From: Actinostola sp. cb2023
Taxonomy: Eukaryota; Cnidaria; Anthozoa; Actiniaria; Actinostolidae
Length of the DNA: 64,000 bases
Assembly (NCBI GenBank): GCA_033675265.1
Contig: JAUJYZ010001050.1
Location: 61,001-125,000, forward strand
Reading direction: 5' to 3'
Numbering within the stretch: position 1 is the stretch's first letter; each line of letters begins with the position of its first letter. Below are positions 31,220 to 43,764 of the stretch, piece after piece. A program made the translations under genes and the position numbers. Under the pieces are notes generated by a model. The model was not told where the DNA came from. It was given only the letters and a program-made list of their open reading frames with translations, and made no database searches.

Positions 31220-32764
31220 TTATACTGAAATTATATTGGGTTGTGCATTGCAAAGAATAGCACATACTGCCCACATCTGGTTGGCAAGACCTAACTGGTT
31301 GAGAGGAATGACCCCATCCCAAATATGAAAATTTTTAATTTTATTTATTGCTCGCTCAATGTGAATTCTCAGGCTAGCAATTTCCTGAGTACGAACAACA
31401 TTCTCAGCTGCCATCTGGCTGGAACTACCAAGGAAGGGAGGAATGTTTAAGGATACTCCTAAAGGTAACAGGTCTTCCACTGTGAAGCCTTTATCCGCCA
31501 TCACTGAATCCTTATCATTGAATGGTAAGTCCAGTAAACCACTGCGAATGACAATTTCCCTATCAGAAATTGATCCTGTGTACAGTCCACTCACAAATGT
31601 TACAGCACCACCAGGAGAGATTCCTACTAGTCCTTTAAGTGTTGTATGATGCTTGTAGTTACTGAAAAGTTCCCCATTTAATTGTAGGCTGCTAGGCATC
31701 TGACACCTAACCTCGGTGCAGTCGATTATTACTCTTGTTGAGCTGTATTTTGCTTTGAAGTCTTCGGGCATAGTTTTTTCAATGACTTCTCTTGAAGGCC
31801 AAATATCGATCGTACCGAGTTTCAAGTACATGAAATTTATCCACGATATGAGGATACGACTTACTGTAGAAGTTGATACATGAAAGAGATGGCCAAGATG
31901 CTCTTCAGCAAAACCTTGCCTCAATCGACACATCACAAGAAAATATTCATGAATAGGTTTTAAGAGTCTCGCTCTTCCTTTCTTATTATCACTTATTTCG
32001 CACTCTTGATCATATATATCTGCTGGAAGATCAGCTTTAGAGGATCCAGGTATCCAGTACCTGATATTTTCTCCTTGCTCACCAGGGCTAAGATAGTTAA
32101 AAATCGCCATAAATACCTCGTAGTTAGGAAACCCTGTGTAAAAGGTTATTGCTTGTTGCTTAGAACGGAACCTTTCAGTTGTGAAGAGTTTTCCCCTGAG
32201 ACTTTCTATCTGACTTAAAAGATTGTCTATTTCAGACTGTAAAGCTGAGATTTCCTTCTCCAAGTTTTTGATTTTTGCTTCGTTTTCAGACATTGTCGTA
32301 AACATTTCGTCTTCATCAGTTTGAGTTCCAATTTCTCTGTATAATTCTTCCGTCGCTTCAAGATCTTCATTCGGCTCCTCTACCACTTCTGTAACTTCTT
32401 CATTTTCACTATGTTCTCTCTCTGTGATAAGCGAACAGCCAGATGACAAATCAAGATGTCTGAATGTTGGTGGCTTACGTTTCCGAGGCGAAGTACGCCA
32501 GTCAAACACCGAAGGTACTACTCCCGGTTTCAAGCATGTCTTGCCAGCTAGCGTTCTTTTGAAGTCGTCTCCCTTGAAGTGCCTTGAACAAACCTTGGTA
32601 GTAGATTGTATTTGAAAGTATTTACCTTCATCTCTTCTAATAGCATGAGTCCACTGCTTTCTTAGAGTTTTATCTGTGGGGAAAATGAAGAACGAAATCT
32701 TGCTACCATTGTCATCGCGATATCCTTTCTTCGTACAGCCCGGCACACAACAGTGAGTTGGCAT
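31220..32764 (-). CDS. THAP-domain DDE transposase (DDE_Tnp_4 type)
   Basis: An intact 514-codon frame. Residues 1-90 form a THAP zinc finger: C5/C6 and C10, then C59 and H62, and the closing VVPSVF at 82-87 in place of AVPTIF. An acidic linker and a heptad coiled coil (about 160-192) follow, then a helix-turn-helix (HVSTSTVSRILISW, 295-308) and a DDE_Tnp_4 catalytic core with D348 (IIDCTEVRC), D424 (MADKGF) and E470 (HIERAINKIK). The architecture fits transposases of the ISL2EU/IS4EU and PIF-Harbinger-related group. No stop or shift is seen, so this is the best-preserved mobile-element gene in the window. THAP proteins bind the element's own terminal repeats; the sub-terminal arrays on both sides are the likely targets (inference). 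A domesticated THAP gene is the alternative, but the neighbouring nuclease and repeats argue for a transposon. Confidence 0.9.
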   Translation of the reverse strand: MPTHCCVPGCTKKGYRDDNGSKISFFIFPTDKTLRKQWTHAIRRDEGKYFQIQSTTKVCSRHFKGDDFKRTLAGKTCLKPGVVPSVFDWRTSPRKRKPPTFRHLDLSSGCSLITEREHSENEEVTEVVEEPNEDLEATEELYREIGTQTDEDEMFTTMSENEAKIKNLEKEISALQSEIDNLLSQIESLRGKLFTTERFRSKQQAITFYTGFPNYEVFMAIFNYLSPGEQGENIRYWIPGSSKADLPADIYDQECEISDNKKGRARLLKPIHEYFLVMCRLRQGFAEEHLGHLFHVSTSTVSRILISWINFMYLKLGTIDIWPSREVIEKTMPEDFKAKYSSTRVIIDCTEVRCQMPSSLQLNGELFSNYKHHTTLKGLVGISPGGAVTFVSGLYTGSISDREIVIRSGLLDLPFNDKDSVMADKGFTVEDLLPLGVSLNIPPFLGSSSQMAAENVVRTQEIASLRIHIERAINKIKNFHIWDGVIPLNQLGLANQMWAVCAILCNAQPNIISV

Positions 32765-33029
32765 AGTGTATGACCAAAATTTCCGTCATTACTTGATGTT
32801 CAGCAACTAAATAAGTACATATCCGTTGTGTTTGAGGTATCAGCTTTTAAATCCACAACACATATGGTTTGTAAATGGGCAAGAAGCACTTTTAAAAACA
32901 TCTAAAACATCGCTTCATTTGACAGCTCGACTACACGTGAACGGGTTTGTTTACATCGCAAGGCCTTTGAGGCCTCGTTTCTATGCGCTCGTCATCAGTC
33001 CCAAATCGGCGATCGCCATTATGACAAAG

Positions 33030-34160
33030 GTGTATAGCCATTGAAAAATGCTTAAAAATGGCCCAAAATAACGCTTTTCAATGGACTATGGTCCATAAAA
33101 ATGCTCAAAAATCGTCCAAAGTGCTGTTTTTGATGGACTAAAACCCATCGAAAATGCTCAAAAATCGCTCAAAATGACGTTTTTTCATGGACTATAGCCA
33201 TTGAAAAATGGCCCAAAATGACGATTTTTGATAGCCCATGAAAAATGATCATTTTGGACGATTTTTGAATACAGTAAAAACCCGCATATAAGAAACTGCA
33301 GATTAAGAACCTCCAGGCTGAAGTTTAGCCAATTAAGCATCCAATATATAAGAACCAGTTCAGCCTGACAAATGAAGCAGGTTCTTATGTGAAAAATGAC
33401 TAAAGCACAGGACACACAGGTACAGTCGGTGCTGAAAATGCAGAAATATTATATTTACTATACAGTTGGGTTGTTAATGTTTAGTGTGAAAATTAGACCT
33501 TTCAGGGTCAATAGTTCACTAATTAAAACAAATTGTAAGGAAATACACCATGATACTGTATCAGAAACAATTGTTTTTTTTTGTCCTGAAAATATGAACC
33601 TGTTAAGAACCTACGCATCCTGATTTCTCACTAGACACCCAATATATAAGAACCATTTCAGCCTGACTTAGAAAAATAGGGGTTCTTTTATGCGGGTTTT
33701 TACTGTATTTGACGTTTGCTATAACGCAACAAAAATGATCATTTTGGACGATTTTTGAACATATTTCATATCTACAGCCCACTAAAAATTTACGATTTTC
33801 GACGATTTTTGACCATTTTTAATGCACTATAGCCCAGTATAAATTGACATTTTGAACAATTCTTAGCCTTTTTGCATGGCTACTAAAAATGACCCCTTTG
33901 GACGATTTTTCACCATTTTTCATGGCCAAAAACACACCATTTGGACTATTTTGACAATTTTGCACAGGCTATAACCCACCTAAAATGATCATTTTGAACG
34001 ATTTTTGACGATTTTGCATGCGCTATAACCCACCAAAAATAATCATGACAATTTTGGACGATTCTTGAACATTTTATATGGGCTATATAACCCTCAAAAA
34101 ATGATCAGTTTGTAAGATTTTTGAGCATTTTGCATGGGCTATAATCCATCAAAAATGCTC
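33030..34160. repeat. Right sub-terminal repeat array of the transposon
   Basis: The same short repeat as at 25130-25930 occurs here in both orientations, for example AATGGCCCAAAATAACG and AAAATGATCATTTTGGACG. It is split by the TA MITE at 33272-33705. The two orientations form many overlapping partial palindromes. Confidence 0.75.
33272..33705. mobile_element. 434-bp TA-flanked MITE (pogo/mariner-like)
   Basis: The left end CAGTAAAAACCCGCATATAA is matched in inverse at the right end (TTTTATGCGGGTTTTTACTG), with TA on both sides. An internal copy of AATATATAAGAACCANTTCA occurs near each end. It is inserted in a sub-terminal repeat unit of the THAP transposon, so it is younger than that array. 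Confidence 0.85.
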
Positions 34161-34165
34161 ATTTA

Positions 34166-34530
34166 TGTTTTTCCTCCCCTAGCTATATCATATGGACAAA
34201 AAGGTGCTGCTTTTCGCGCTGCTTGTTTACTGGGCTAATACTCCTGATAAAGACAAATTCCAATATGGCGTCATTGGCTATGGCCAAAAGCCCATAGCCG
34301 CTTTAAAAAATTACTAATTTGTCAAATCAAATATGGTATTTACAATAGTTAACATTTTTTCCTGGCCCAGTAAAGGTGAGGGCCACAAAAACCCCAAAAA
34401 CAACATATATGCATAATTCAAGAAATTATGGAGCTCGCCCCACCCAAGGGAAAAACAGCACCAACAACAGTTGCCTTTCAAGTCGCAGTAAAAACTGCTG
34501 GTTTGCAACATATTGTAATTAAAGGCAATA
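34166..34530. other. Non-coding, nothing recognised
   Basis: Between the transposon and the first tandem array I see only short frames. The 118-codon frame on the - strand at 34314-34670 is Cys/Phe rich and runs into the repeat array, so it is not supported as a gene. Confidence 0.4.
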
Positions 34531-35010
34531 TCAAAAGAAAATAAGGAGACAGCTGTCCTTGTTAATAAGATTCTTATACTCGTTGATGTACAATTAATGA
34601 AATAATGAATCAACAGATAGATAGTAATGAAGAAAATAATGAGACTGCTGCCCTTGCTACTCAGACTCATACTCTTCTTGATAAATAAATAATGAATGAA
34701 CGAAAGAATGAATGAACAGATTGTAATGAAGGTAATATCAAAAGAAAATAATGAGACTGCTGCCCTTGCTACTCAGACTCATACTCTCCTTGATAAATAA
34801 ATAATTAATGAACTCATGAATGAACAGATTGAAATGAAGGCAATATCAAAAGGAAATAATGAGACTGCTGCCCTTGCTATTCAGACTCATACTCTCCTTG
34901 ATAAATAAATAATTAATGAACTCATGAATGAACAGATTGAAATGAAGGCAATATCAAAATAAAATAATGAGACTGCTGCCCCTGCTAGTCAGACTCGTAC
35001 TCTCATACAA
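34531..35010. repeat. Tandem array, 108-112-bp unit, about five copies
   Basis: GAGACTGCTGCCCTTGCTAC recurs at about 34641, 34753, 34861 and 34969, with a diverged first copy near 34545. Each unit contains ATAAATAAATAATTAATGAA. Confidence 0.9.
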
Positions 35011-35690
35011 TTTCTCCAGACTCATTTCAAGATCATAATAGCATGAAACTCAAGATAACTGCAGCCCTTGTAGGTATGCAGAATGTTATAGGTCTGTCAC
35101 AGATAAGGCTCATGGCCAAGCAAAAGAACAGCTCAAGGCTGATGACAGATAATATCAGTAATAATATCAGTGCATATGGTTAGCATACATGTATGGCACA
35201 TCTTAACTAATTCGATATGCTAGAGAATATCACAGCATCTGATAAGGTGTAATACAAACGACATGCAAGTCACAATAGTGCAGTTTATACAATACAACGA
35301 TACAATGTAAGTTATTGCTTCTGGGTATATGCCACTAAAGGTAGACCAGTAAAGTAATCGATTACACAGGCAGCAAAGCTGGACACGAAAAAACCCAAAA
35401 ACCACTTTGTGGAAAAATGGGAAACGTGTACCCCCAATCATGCAATACTGCAACCTTAGGGGTGTCAAGGCTAATCGATTACGTGGAACATTTGTATATA
35501 ACTCTACATCAGAACTTGATCACTGGTGACAGCAAAGTAATAAATGCATTCCCAGTGGTATGGCTGATATGGTTTCAAAGCACTTCCAAATTTTGCATTC
35601 AATTGGGTTGCATTCTGTATCTTCCCATATAAGTCATGGAATCTGCAAGATAATTAGACTAACTGCAAGTAGTAACTAATAAGAATTATG
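35011..35690. other. Non-coding, nothing recognised
   Basis: This is spacer between two arrays. ATCGATTACGTGGAA and CGATTACACAGGC near 35365 and 35475 hint at a small inverted pair bounding about 110 bases. Confidence 0.35.
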
Positions 35691-35699
35691 TAATAATTG

Positions 35700-36200
35700 T
35701 ACTAACGATAGCCCATATCACAATAAATGGACAAATATTTCAGTCAGTAACTATGCTGAATATGTAACCGCAATAGCCCATACAGTGTAGTACAATAAAT
35801 GGTTAAATATTCCAGTCAGTAACCATGCTGGATATCTAACAGCAATAGCCCATAGTACAATAAATGGACAAATATTCCGGTCAGTAACCATGCCGGATAT
35901 CTAACAGCAATAGCCCATACTACAATAAATGGACAAATATTCCAGTCAGTAACCAATGCTGGATATCTAACAGCAACAGCCCATAGGACGATAAATGGAC
36001 AAATATTCCAGTCAGTAACCATGCCGGATACCTAACAACAATAGCCCATAGTACAATAAATGGAGTGACAAATATTCCAGTCAGTAACTATACTGGATAT
36101 CTAACAGCAATAGCCCATAGCACAATAAATGGACAAATATTCCAGTCAGTAACTATGCTGGATATCTAACAGCAATAGCCCATAGCACAATAAAATAAAT
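35700..36200. repeat. Tandem array, about 66-bp unit, seven to eight copies
   Basis: AAATATTCCAGTCAGTAACC and the phrase TATCTAACAGCAATAGCCCA recur about every 65-70 bases. Confidence 0.9.
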
Positions 36201-36590
36201 GGACAAATTTTGTATAATAATATACCATAATCGTGCATTATAACAGAATATAATTTACCTGAATAATATGGTTTGATGCTACATATGATATACAATGTAT
36301 ATAATGAATATGATAATAATAATAACTAAATTTATAAAGCGCCAAATCTAAAATCCTATGGCGCTTTACAATTAATGTAAAATAAGAAGAAAATACAAAT
36401 ATGATGCGCTAATAGCATATGGTGGTATAATATACAAACAACAGCGAGACACTGATAGGTGATGGGCAAAATATGATACAAATTTTGCATAATATAATCA
36501 TACATTATAACAGAATATAATTTACATGAGTAGTTTGGTTTGATGCTACGTATGATATTCAATGTATATAATGGCAAAATAAATTAAAAA
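36200..36590. repeat. Direct duplication around a retroposon-type tail
   Basis: GCATTATAACAGAATATAAT and the following 70 bases occur twice (about 36225 and 36492). Between them, AATAATAATAACTAAATTTA followed by TAAAGCGCC...GGCGCTTTACA (36311-36370) looks like the reverse-oriented 3' end of a non-LTR retroposon with an ATT tail. Confidence 0.7.
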
Positions 36591-37500
36591 TTAACTGGCA
36601 AGGAAAACCTGTCAGACCAGTAGGTCGATGCAATAACGGTTCCTTATAAGTGCCAACATAAATAAAAACATGGCCATGGCATTAGTTAAACTTAATTATT
36701 AAAATTAATTATAACATGGCAAGGAAAACCTGTCAGACCAGTAGGTCGACACAATAACTGTTCCTTATAAGTGCCAACATAAATAAAAACATGGCCATGG
36801 CATTAGTTAAAATTAATTATTAAAATTAATTATAACATGGCACGGAAATTCTGTCAGACATAACGTCGACGCGAAGGTTTCCTTTAAATTCCAAAACAAA
36901 ATTAAAAAGAGGCACACACCTCAAACAGTGGAACAGTCCACAACAATACTGAGAGCCACACAGCACCTCGCTATTAATAAACACAATTAAAATTAAAATT
37001 AATTATCAAATGGCTGGGAAATTCTGTCAGCAATAACGTTGACGTGAAGGTTTCCTTAATTGCCAAAACAAAATTAAAAACAAGATCGAGGCACACACCT
37101 AAACAGTGGAACAGTCCACAACAATACTGAGAGCCACACAGCACCTCGCTATTAATAAACACAATTAAAATTAAAATTAATTATCAAATGGCTGGGAAAT
37201 TCTGTCAGACATAACGTCGACGTGAAGGTTTCCTTAATTGCCAAAACAAAATTAAAAACAAGATCGAGGCACACACCTAAACAGTGGAACAGTCCACAAC
37301 AATACTGAGAGCCACTCAGCACCTCGGTATTAATAAACACAATTAAAAACAAGAGGTACACACCTCGAACAGTGGAACATTCCACAACAGTACTGAGAGC
37401 CACTCAGCACCTCGGTATTAATAAACAAAATTAAAAACAAGAGGTACACACCTCGAACAGTGGAACATTCCACAACAATACTGAGGGCCACATAGCACCT
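36590..37500. repeat. Two linked tandem families (about 124 bp and 75-180 bp)
   Basis: TGTCAGACCAGTAGGTCGA blocks occur twice (36610, 36731) and lead into related CTGTCAGACATAACGTCGA blocks at 36852, 37013 and 37203. ACAGTGGAACAGTCCACAAC blocks occur at about 36925, 37096, 37282, 37367 and 37458. The units share sub-modules, so copies differ in length. Confidence 0.85.
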
Positions 37501-39210
37501 AAAAATATATGATATACACATGTACAATAACAGGAGGGAAATTTGCACGAGCATGCGTTCGGCCGCTGAACCGTAATGGCTTGATCGCGGTAATCAATAA
37601 CAGGAAAGTCCGTTTCAAGACCACAAATTGCCCCAAAATTACTCAAAAAACTTCATAAACTATCCAACTTTATTTCTAAGCATTTATTTTTAAGATTTTA
37701 GGTTTCCAAACTCTCCTATAATTTCTTTTGAAGCGAAGCGATAAATTACACAGGCACCCCAAAAGGTAAATACAGGCCAAGGACCGTTGTTACAACACTA
37801 AAATTGTGATTTTTGAACATTTCCCCATTTTTTAGATGAAAAGCAAGTGCACACATTTAAAATATGTCTGATAAACTTGCAATATTTATAGTAATTTCTT
37901 GGGAGATCGTAGATATATTTCAAACAGTAAAGCAAAACATGTTCAAAAATCGAGTAAAAATATGTCATATTCCATACACATAGTTCACTTCATAAACCTC
38001 AGCCGATCTCAGTGATATATTATGTTCTGCAACTAGTAACTGTGGAGTTATAAAAGATACGAAGACATTGTGAGAAATGCAATTCCAAACAGGAATTTTG
38101 GGGGAGTGAAGTTATGTTAAATATGCATTTGGGCTCAACATGCCGAAGAAATCGGTCAAAAACACAATCTTCCCCATTTTTGCCAATCAAAAATATTTTA
38201 GATAGCTTTTTAGACAGCATAGCTTTTAATATTTCTGCTCACAAAACTTGGGAGATCTATAGTAGATTTCGAGTTAATGAAGCATCAAACTTGCTAATAC
38301 AAGAAGTTTTATGAAAATATACTAGGTTTAAGACTGTATTCTATGAACGTTTCGTCTTCGATCTTCATCAAAGTTGTATATTCAAGTCACTATCACATGT
38401 GTACTTATCATCGTTCCTACTTCAGTAGAAGATTTTCTTCAGTGCTTGCAAGAATTAAACGCGAAACCATCCCTGGTAAATACCAAGACGCCATTTTGTC
38501 AACACAGGGATGTTCGCTTGCAGTGATAATAAAGTGCTGTAGAACAATCTATTAAAGTCCAATTGCGTTCTTCCATGATAAATTGAAATATCTAAGTCTT
38601 CGTATAGCCTCTGGTGGCAGTTAAGTCCAATGGCAGCCTTGGAAGTAGCAATAAAACCGTTTTAAAATCCTAAGTTAACTCGCATTCGATGGCCTGAAGT
38701 CGAAGCTTCGCTTGAACTCACAACTGGTCGCGCATGCGCGCAACAGAATTCCCTCCTGCTATGTACAATATGCTATAAACAATAAATATTGGTAATTTGT
38801 AATAAAGACTTGTAGTAATTTGTAGTAAAAACATGTGATAGATAGACATAAACATCATCAATAGAAAATATAAATGCCATAAACAATAAATACAGATGCC
38901 AATAAATTGTAATAAATAAACCTACTACAATATAGCCAAATAATATATGGTAATATGAAATACATTGGTGCTGCAGGTGTGCTGAACGTAGAATATAATA
39001 TGAAATATAGAGAGATGAAAACATCACACATGCCCTATACAATAATTATAGGAGCACATGCATAGGTTGTACTAACTAAACCTAATATATAGTTATAACA
39101 TATCGTAATACATGTAATATATAGATAGACATAAACATTCTACAATAGAAAATATGACTGCCATAAAATAATAGGTGCACATACTTTCTGAATAATAAAC
39201 AGTGGAACAT
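37501..39210. other. AT-rich non-coding sequence
   Basis: No gene is recognised. Short frames at 38020-38555 on both strands have no domain. The stretch 38760-39200 repeats the themes ATGCCATAAACAATAAATA and AGATAGACATAAACAT at irregular spacing and grades into the next array. Confidence 0.4.
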
Positions 39211-39214
39211 AATT

Positions 39215-39715
39215 ATGGCACGGAAGACCAAATAAATAAATATGGCACGGAAGACCAAATAAAGTAAAATATGGCACAGAAGACCAAATAAAGTAAAATA
39301 TGGCACAGAAGACCAAATAAAGTAAAATATGGCACAGAAGACCAAATAAAGTAAAATATGGCACAGAAGACCAAATAAAGTAAAATATGGCACGGAAGAC
39401 CAAATAAAGTAAAATATGGCACAGAAGACCAAATAAAGTAAAATATGGCACAGAAGACCAAATAAAGTAAAATATGGCACAGAAGACCAAATAAAGTAAA
39501 ATATGGCACAGAAGACCAAATAAAGTAAAATATGGCACGGAAGACCAAATAAAGTAAAATATGGCACGGAAGACCAAATAAAATAAAATATGGCACAGAA
39601 GACCAAATAAAATAAATTATGGCGCAGAAGACCAACATAAATTTGGCGCAGAAGACCAACATAAATTTGGCACAGAAGACCAAATAAAATGAATTTGGCA
39701 CCGAAGATTAAATAA
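39215..39715. repeat. 29-bp tandem array, about 16 copies
   Basis: TATGGCACAGAAGACCAAAT followed by AAAGTAAAA recurs every 29 bases. Because 29 is not a multiple of three, all three reverse frames cycle through the same hydrophobic peptide and stay open; these are not genes. The copies toward 39600-39700 are more diverged. Confidence 0.95.
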
Positions 39716-42700
39716 CATACAATGTACATACAATAAAATATAATATTAAAGTCAGGCTTGGCACACATTTAAGTCGCCGCAATAGCCTGACTAAAATGTA
39801 ATATTGTTGTAATAATTGAATGTAAATATAGGTGTAAGCTTAATAATTGAGATAGTAAAATTATAAATCATAAAATATAATCATAAAATATGAATGGCAT
39901 AAAAATGTAATATATATGATACATCAGTACATTAATTAATGATTGACTTACTAGTAATATTATATATATGAATGTAAATGTATCGTGAAAAGTGATATTA
40001 AGCTTCTAATAAATGCCCAAGGGAGAATCAGACAACTACGAACGAAAAGTGCGAACTGGTTGGACAAGAAGTTATGTTTGGTTTCCCAGGGATGATCGAA
40101 GCTCCACAAAGCTATCGTCGAAACTATCGCAACTACATTTATAATCTTAGCAATGTTTAAGCCTATAAAGTAAAGTTAAAGCTCGTGTACATATAGTACA
40201 TGCAGTTTGACCGAGGTCAAATTCGCATTAACACGAGGATCAAAGCGTGCTTGTAGGTCGGAAGGCAAGATACATGTACATGTACTCGATAGATCTACTC
40301 TTTGGGAACGCCCCCAATACCATAAACTTATAGAAATTCGAACGATGGAGTAACAAATGGTCCACAGCAAACTCCAAATGACTAGCCGTATCCCAAGCTA
40401 CCAGATTCTATAGGTAAATTCATTGGATGACTCGTGACTGATTCCACGTTGAATTCACGAGAAAAGGCGATATCGCACAAGTCGCGAAGCGACGAGTGCG
40501 ATATCGCCTTTTCGAGTGAATTCAACGTGGAATTCACGAGTCATCCAATGAATTTTCCTTGAATCCCATAGCGTTCTTTTGTTTTAGAAAAATATAGTTT
40601 TTAGACAATTTTGAGTCGCTATTTATCGCGCGTCGCAAAGAAAGCCAGTGGAGCCTTCAGTCTTTCGCTACGCTAGCCAATCAAGCAAAATTGAATACTA
40701 AAATCAGTTTATTTGAAGGACAAAAGTTGTTTTCTTCAGTCGTTTTAAGGTCTACATACGGACAATCTACAACAGGAACACAGCTATAGATCTAGATATG
40801 GATAACATTCATAGTTAACGAAAACTTATAGCCAGAAAGACTAAAAGCGATGACACGCTGACTTTACACGGGAGAGAGTTCTCCAGTTTTAATTTCACAA
40901 TCACAATCGTCTTGACAAACTTGTAAGTAAGCTTAAGCTTATACTTTTCTGATAAGAAGTTAATCGGAAAGATATTAAACTACGGACTTATTCTATCCTC
41001 ATAAGACTTTAATAAATCGTTCAAATTTTCTCAACTGACGTTTCTTGTTGTCTTTCAATACGATCAGAGAGCTGCTGCTTACATGAGAAGCTGAACAGTT
41101 CAAATTTTCACAGGACGTCGACATTGATGGATTTGACTACGTTCCTTGAATGCTAATGATTCTCAGCGGCAAAAGATTTCAGACAAAGACATATTTATCG
41201 ATAAACAGAGCCAGAGGTGATCGCTCTGATTCAGTAATTGTGAAGCTACAGTACATGGCCCTCAGTACATGTACTATTGTACAACTACAACAACTGAACA
41301 AGTCAAAGCCGGCAGCCGAGCGACAAGCAAAGCCAACTGGATAATTTGCAGTGTTGTGTGATTTTGGCCATATTACAGGTACAGATTTTGCTAGGTGTAA
41401 ATTCTGTATTAAATTGGACTATTGTTGTTGTTTATCTATTGGCTTCTACTAGATTTGTAGTTGATTGCTGGAGCCGGTTTGATTGAAGCTTACGGCAGTG
41501 ACTGCCATGACTTGTACTTCGTGGTCTCTTTCTCAAACTTAGGTGAAAGTTTTGTAAATAAATATATTCTTATCTCGCTGAGAAATTTCAATAATTATCA
41601 GTGCATCGATCTGGAGTATCATTCATTCAGAAGAGTATTAATTTAAGCTTGCAAGGTATACGTATTACGATTGTTTTGTTTTCAATGTCAGTGTTGTTTT
41701 GCGAAAAAGCAACATCAAAAGTGCGGGCTGTTTTTTCATTGAATTCAGTTTTCAAATGTCTTGATTTTAATCAACGCAAAAATTCATTATTTCATTCAAA
41801 TTTTTTGAAGTCTACAAGACCATCATGGGACTGAGAAACAAAGACGAAAATCGAACTTGAATACAACATCAAGCGCGGGATCCCTATCGTTGAATTCAGT
41901 TAAGTGAATTTTCAAAGATCTCTCATCCGGTTTTTCCGATGCGAGTTTCATATGCTATGAAGGCTATTGAATGATGTATGGCCATAAAAACGTCTCTATC
42001 GAGTAAAAAACAGACAGTCAGATGTCAGATCAAAACATTCAATCACTCACTAAGAACGTGTACGATCAAAATAAATTATCGCGACCAATTATCTGATGTG
42101 TAAATACACTCTCTTAGTATTGGAATAAAATAAACTGAAATCAAAAGTGCGGGCTTCCTGTTTTTTCATTGAATTCAGCTTTTCGTAAAAATGTCTTGAT
42201 TTTAATCTCATTTGAGAAAATGAAGGAAAATTCATTATCCTCTGTCTGTAAATGTTTTTGTTTGTTCCTTTTGTAAGCAATCTCAATGTTTATTTGTTCT
42301 CAATAGCCTTGTACATGAGAAACAAAGACGCCAACAAATCGTCATGCATTGAATACAAAATTCAGCGCGGGATCCCTATCGTTGAATTCAGCTTTTCAAA
42401 GTGTTGAATTCCACGCTGAATTCCCTCTCATCCGGTTTGCTTTTCTCAGCCAATCAGCGTGCGAGTTTTCATATGAGCTATGGGATTCTATCGAAATGAT
42501 GTATAAATACGAATCCATAAATACACTCTCTTAGTATTCGAGTAAAATATAAATCGATCGACATAACCATTGATGTCAGATCAACACGTGAAACGTATTC
42601 ACATCACTCACTAAGAACGTGTACGATCAAAATACAAATTTAGCGACCATATTCTATCGAAATGATGTGTAAATACACTCTCTTAGTATTGGAATAAAAT

Positions 42701-43071
42701 AATCGTTCGACCGGCTGAAATCAACACGTGAAACGCATTCACATCACTCACTAAGAACTTATACGATCAACATACGTTTTTTGTCGTAAACGAATAAGAG
42801 AAAAGTTAGCATAAGTCCTTAAGTCCACAATAATACTTGCTTGAGAAGTTATGAAGGACGAAGGATGGCCATTAATCCTGCTTTGATAAAACACGTCTTG
42901 ACTCATTGAGTATCTGGCGTGGATTTGCACGCTACTGTCTACAGTCACTCACGTGGCCATGGGTTATATTCCCAGAGGGCGGTAGTCTCAATAGCCTTGT
43001 ACATGACCCCAATGTATCATGCCCAGATGTCGTCACGCCAACAATTAATGTCATGCATATTAATATAACTG
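39716..43071. other. Non-coding, imperfect duplications and a palindrome
   Basis: No gene is recognised. Imperfect direct duplications cover 41690-42760: GCGCGGGATCCCTATCGTTG at 41873 and 42364, TACACTCTCTTAGTATT three times, and ATCACTCACTAAGAAC three times. These resemble degraded copies of one repeat family. The palindrome at 40412-40559 is listed separately. Confidence 0.5.
40412..40559. mobile_element. 148-bp near-perfect palindrome (MITE)
   Basis: AAATTCATTGGATGACTCGT on the left is mirrored by ACGAGTCATCCAATGAATTT on the right. The arms continue through GTTGAATTCACGAGAAAAGG to a small central loop around GTCGCGAAGCGAC. No coding content is present. Confidence 0.85.
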
Positions 43072-43764
43072 TAAGTGTCATTGTCTGAGAAAACCGGGCA
43101 GAGTTGAAAGATGGGGGTTGGCCGATTCCTTTCAAATTGCTATCATTTATTACCTATAGGAATAGATTAAGAATGGTCGTATTTAAAGTTTGGTTCAGGC
43201 TGATTTTGCTCGAAAGTTGACCACCCCCCCTTGTTTTGCATCAAAATCGCCCTGAAAGACGCTAAAAATTTCAAGTTGGGTCACTTTGGCGCTCTGTAAA
43301 ACTCATATTACATGATTTTCTATGATACATTTAGAATTAACGTTGTAATATTTAGCCTATGTAGAGCTGGGTTACATGCAATAATGGCAAATTTTCGAAA
43401 AACATCTTATTTTCACTTCGAGTTAAAAGTCAGTTGTCGACGGCCTTCGGCGGTCGACTAAATTTAAGCCATTTTATGGAGGTCCGTTCTTAAAAGTGCG
43501 GCAGTTTATTTTCTTAATTTAGCCATTTTTAACAAGTTTATTCTTTCCTTTCTTGATTTCCAAAAACTCTTACTCGGATATTTTCAACGACTTCGCGTGA
43601 GCAGCCTCCGACTCTTCAAGGTAGTCGGCTCTTTTCCCGTCAAATTTTGTTTGTTTATCATCAATAAGTCGGACTTGGTTCTTCGTATACTGTCTTTTTA
43701 ACCGCAAGCCACTCTTTAGTGCTTTAAAAGACCTTAAAATCTTACAAGAACATGATAAAAGGTA

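Larger units (their letters stand above)
25100..34165. mobile_element. ISL2EU-like DNA transposon with sub-terminal repeats
   Basis: Two convergent genes (SAP/SWIM/YqaJ at 28490-30568 and THAP-DDE at 32764-31220) are bracketed by arrays of a loosely repeated, nearly palindromic unit of about 50-60 bases. Typical phrases are AAAATGATCATTTTGGACG and GACGTTTTTCAATGGACTAT. The left arrays are at 25130-25930 and 28215-28395, the right ones at 33030-33265 and 33715-34160. A THAP-type transposase together with a YqaJ nuclease is the composition I associate with ISL2EU/IS4EU elements. Exact ends and target duplication could not be fixed. About 2.3 kb at 25930-28210 and a 434-bp MITE at 33272 interrupt the repeat arrays. 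Confidence 0.7.

Noticed and set aside
39082..39768. Three hydrophobic - strand frames of 145-228 codons resembling a membrane protein
   Set aside because: A 29-bp repeat without a stop cycles through all three frames and gives the same peptide in each.
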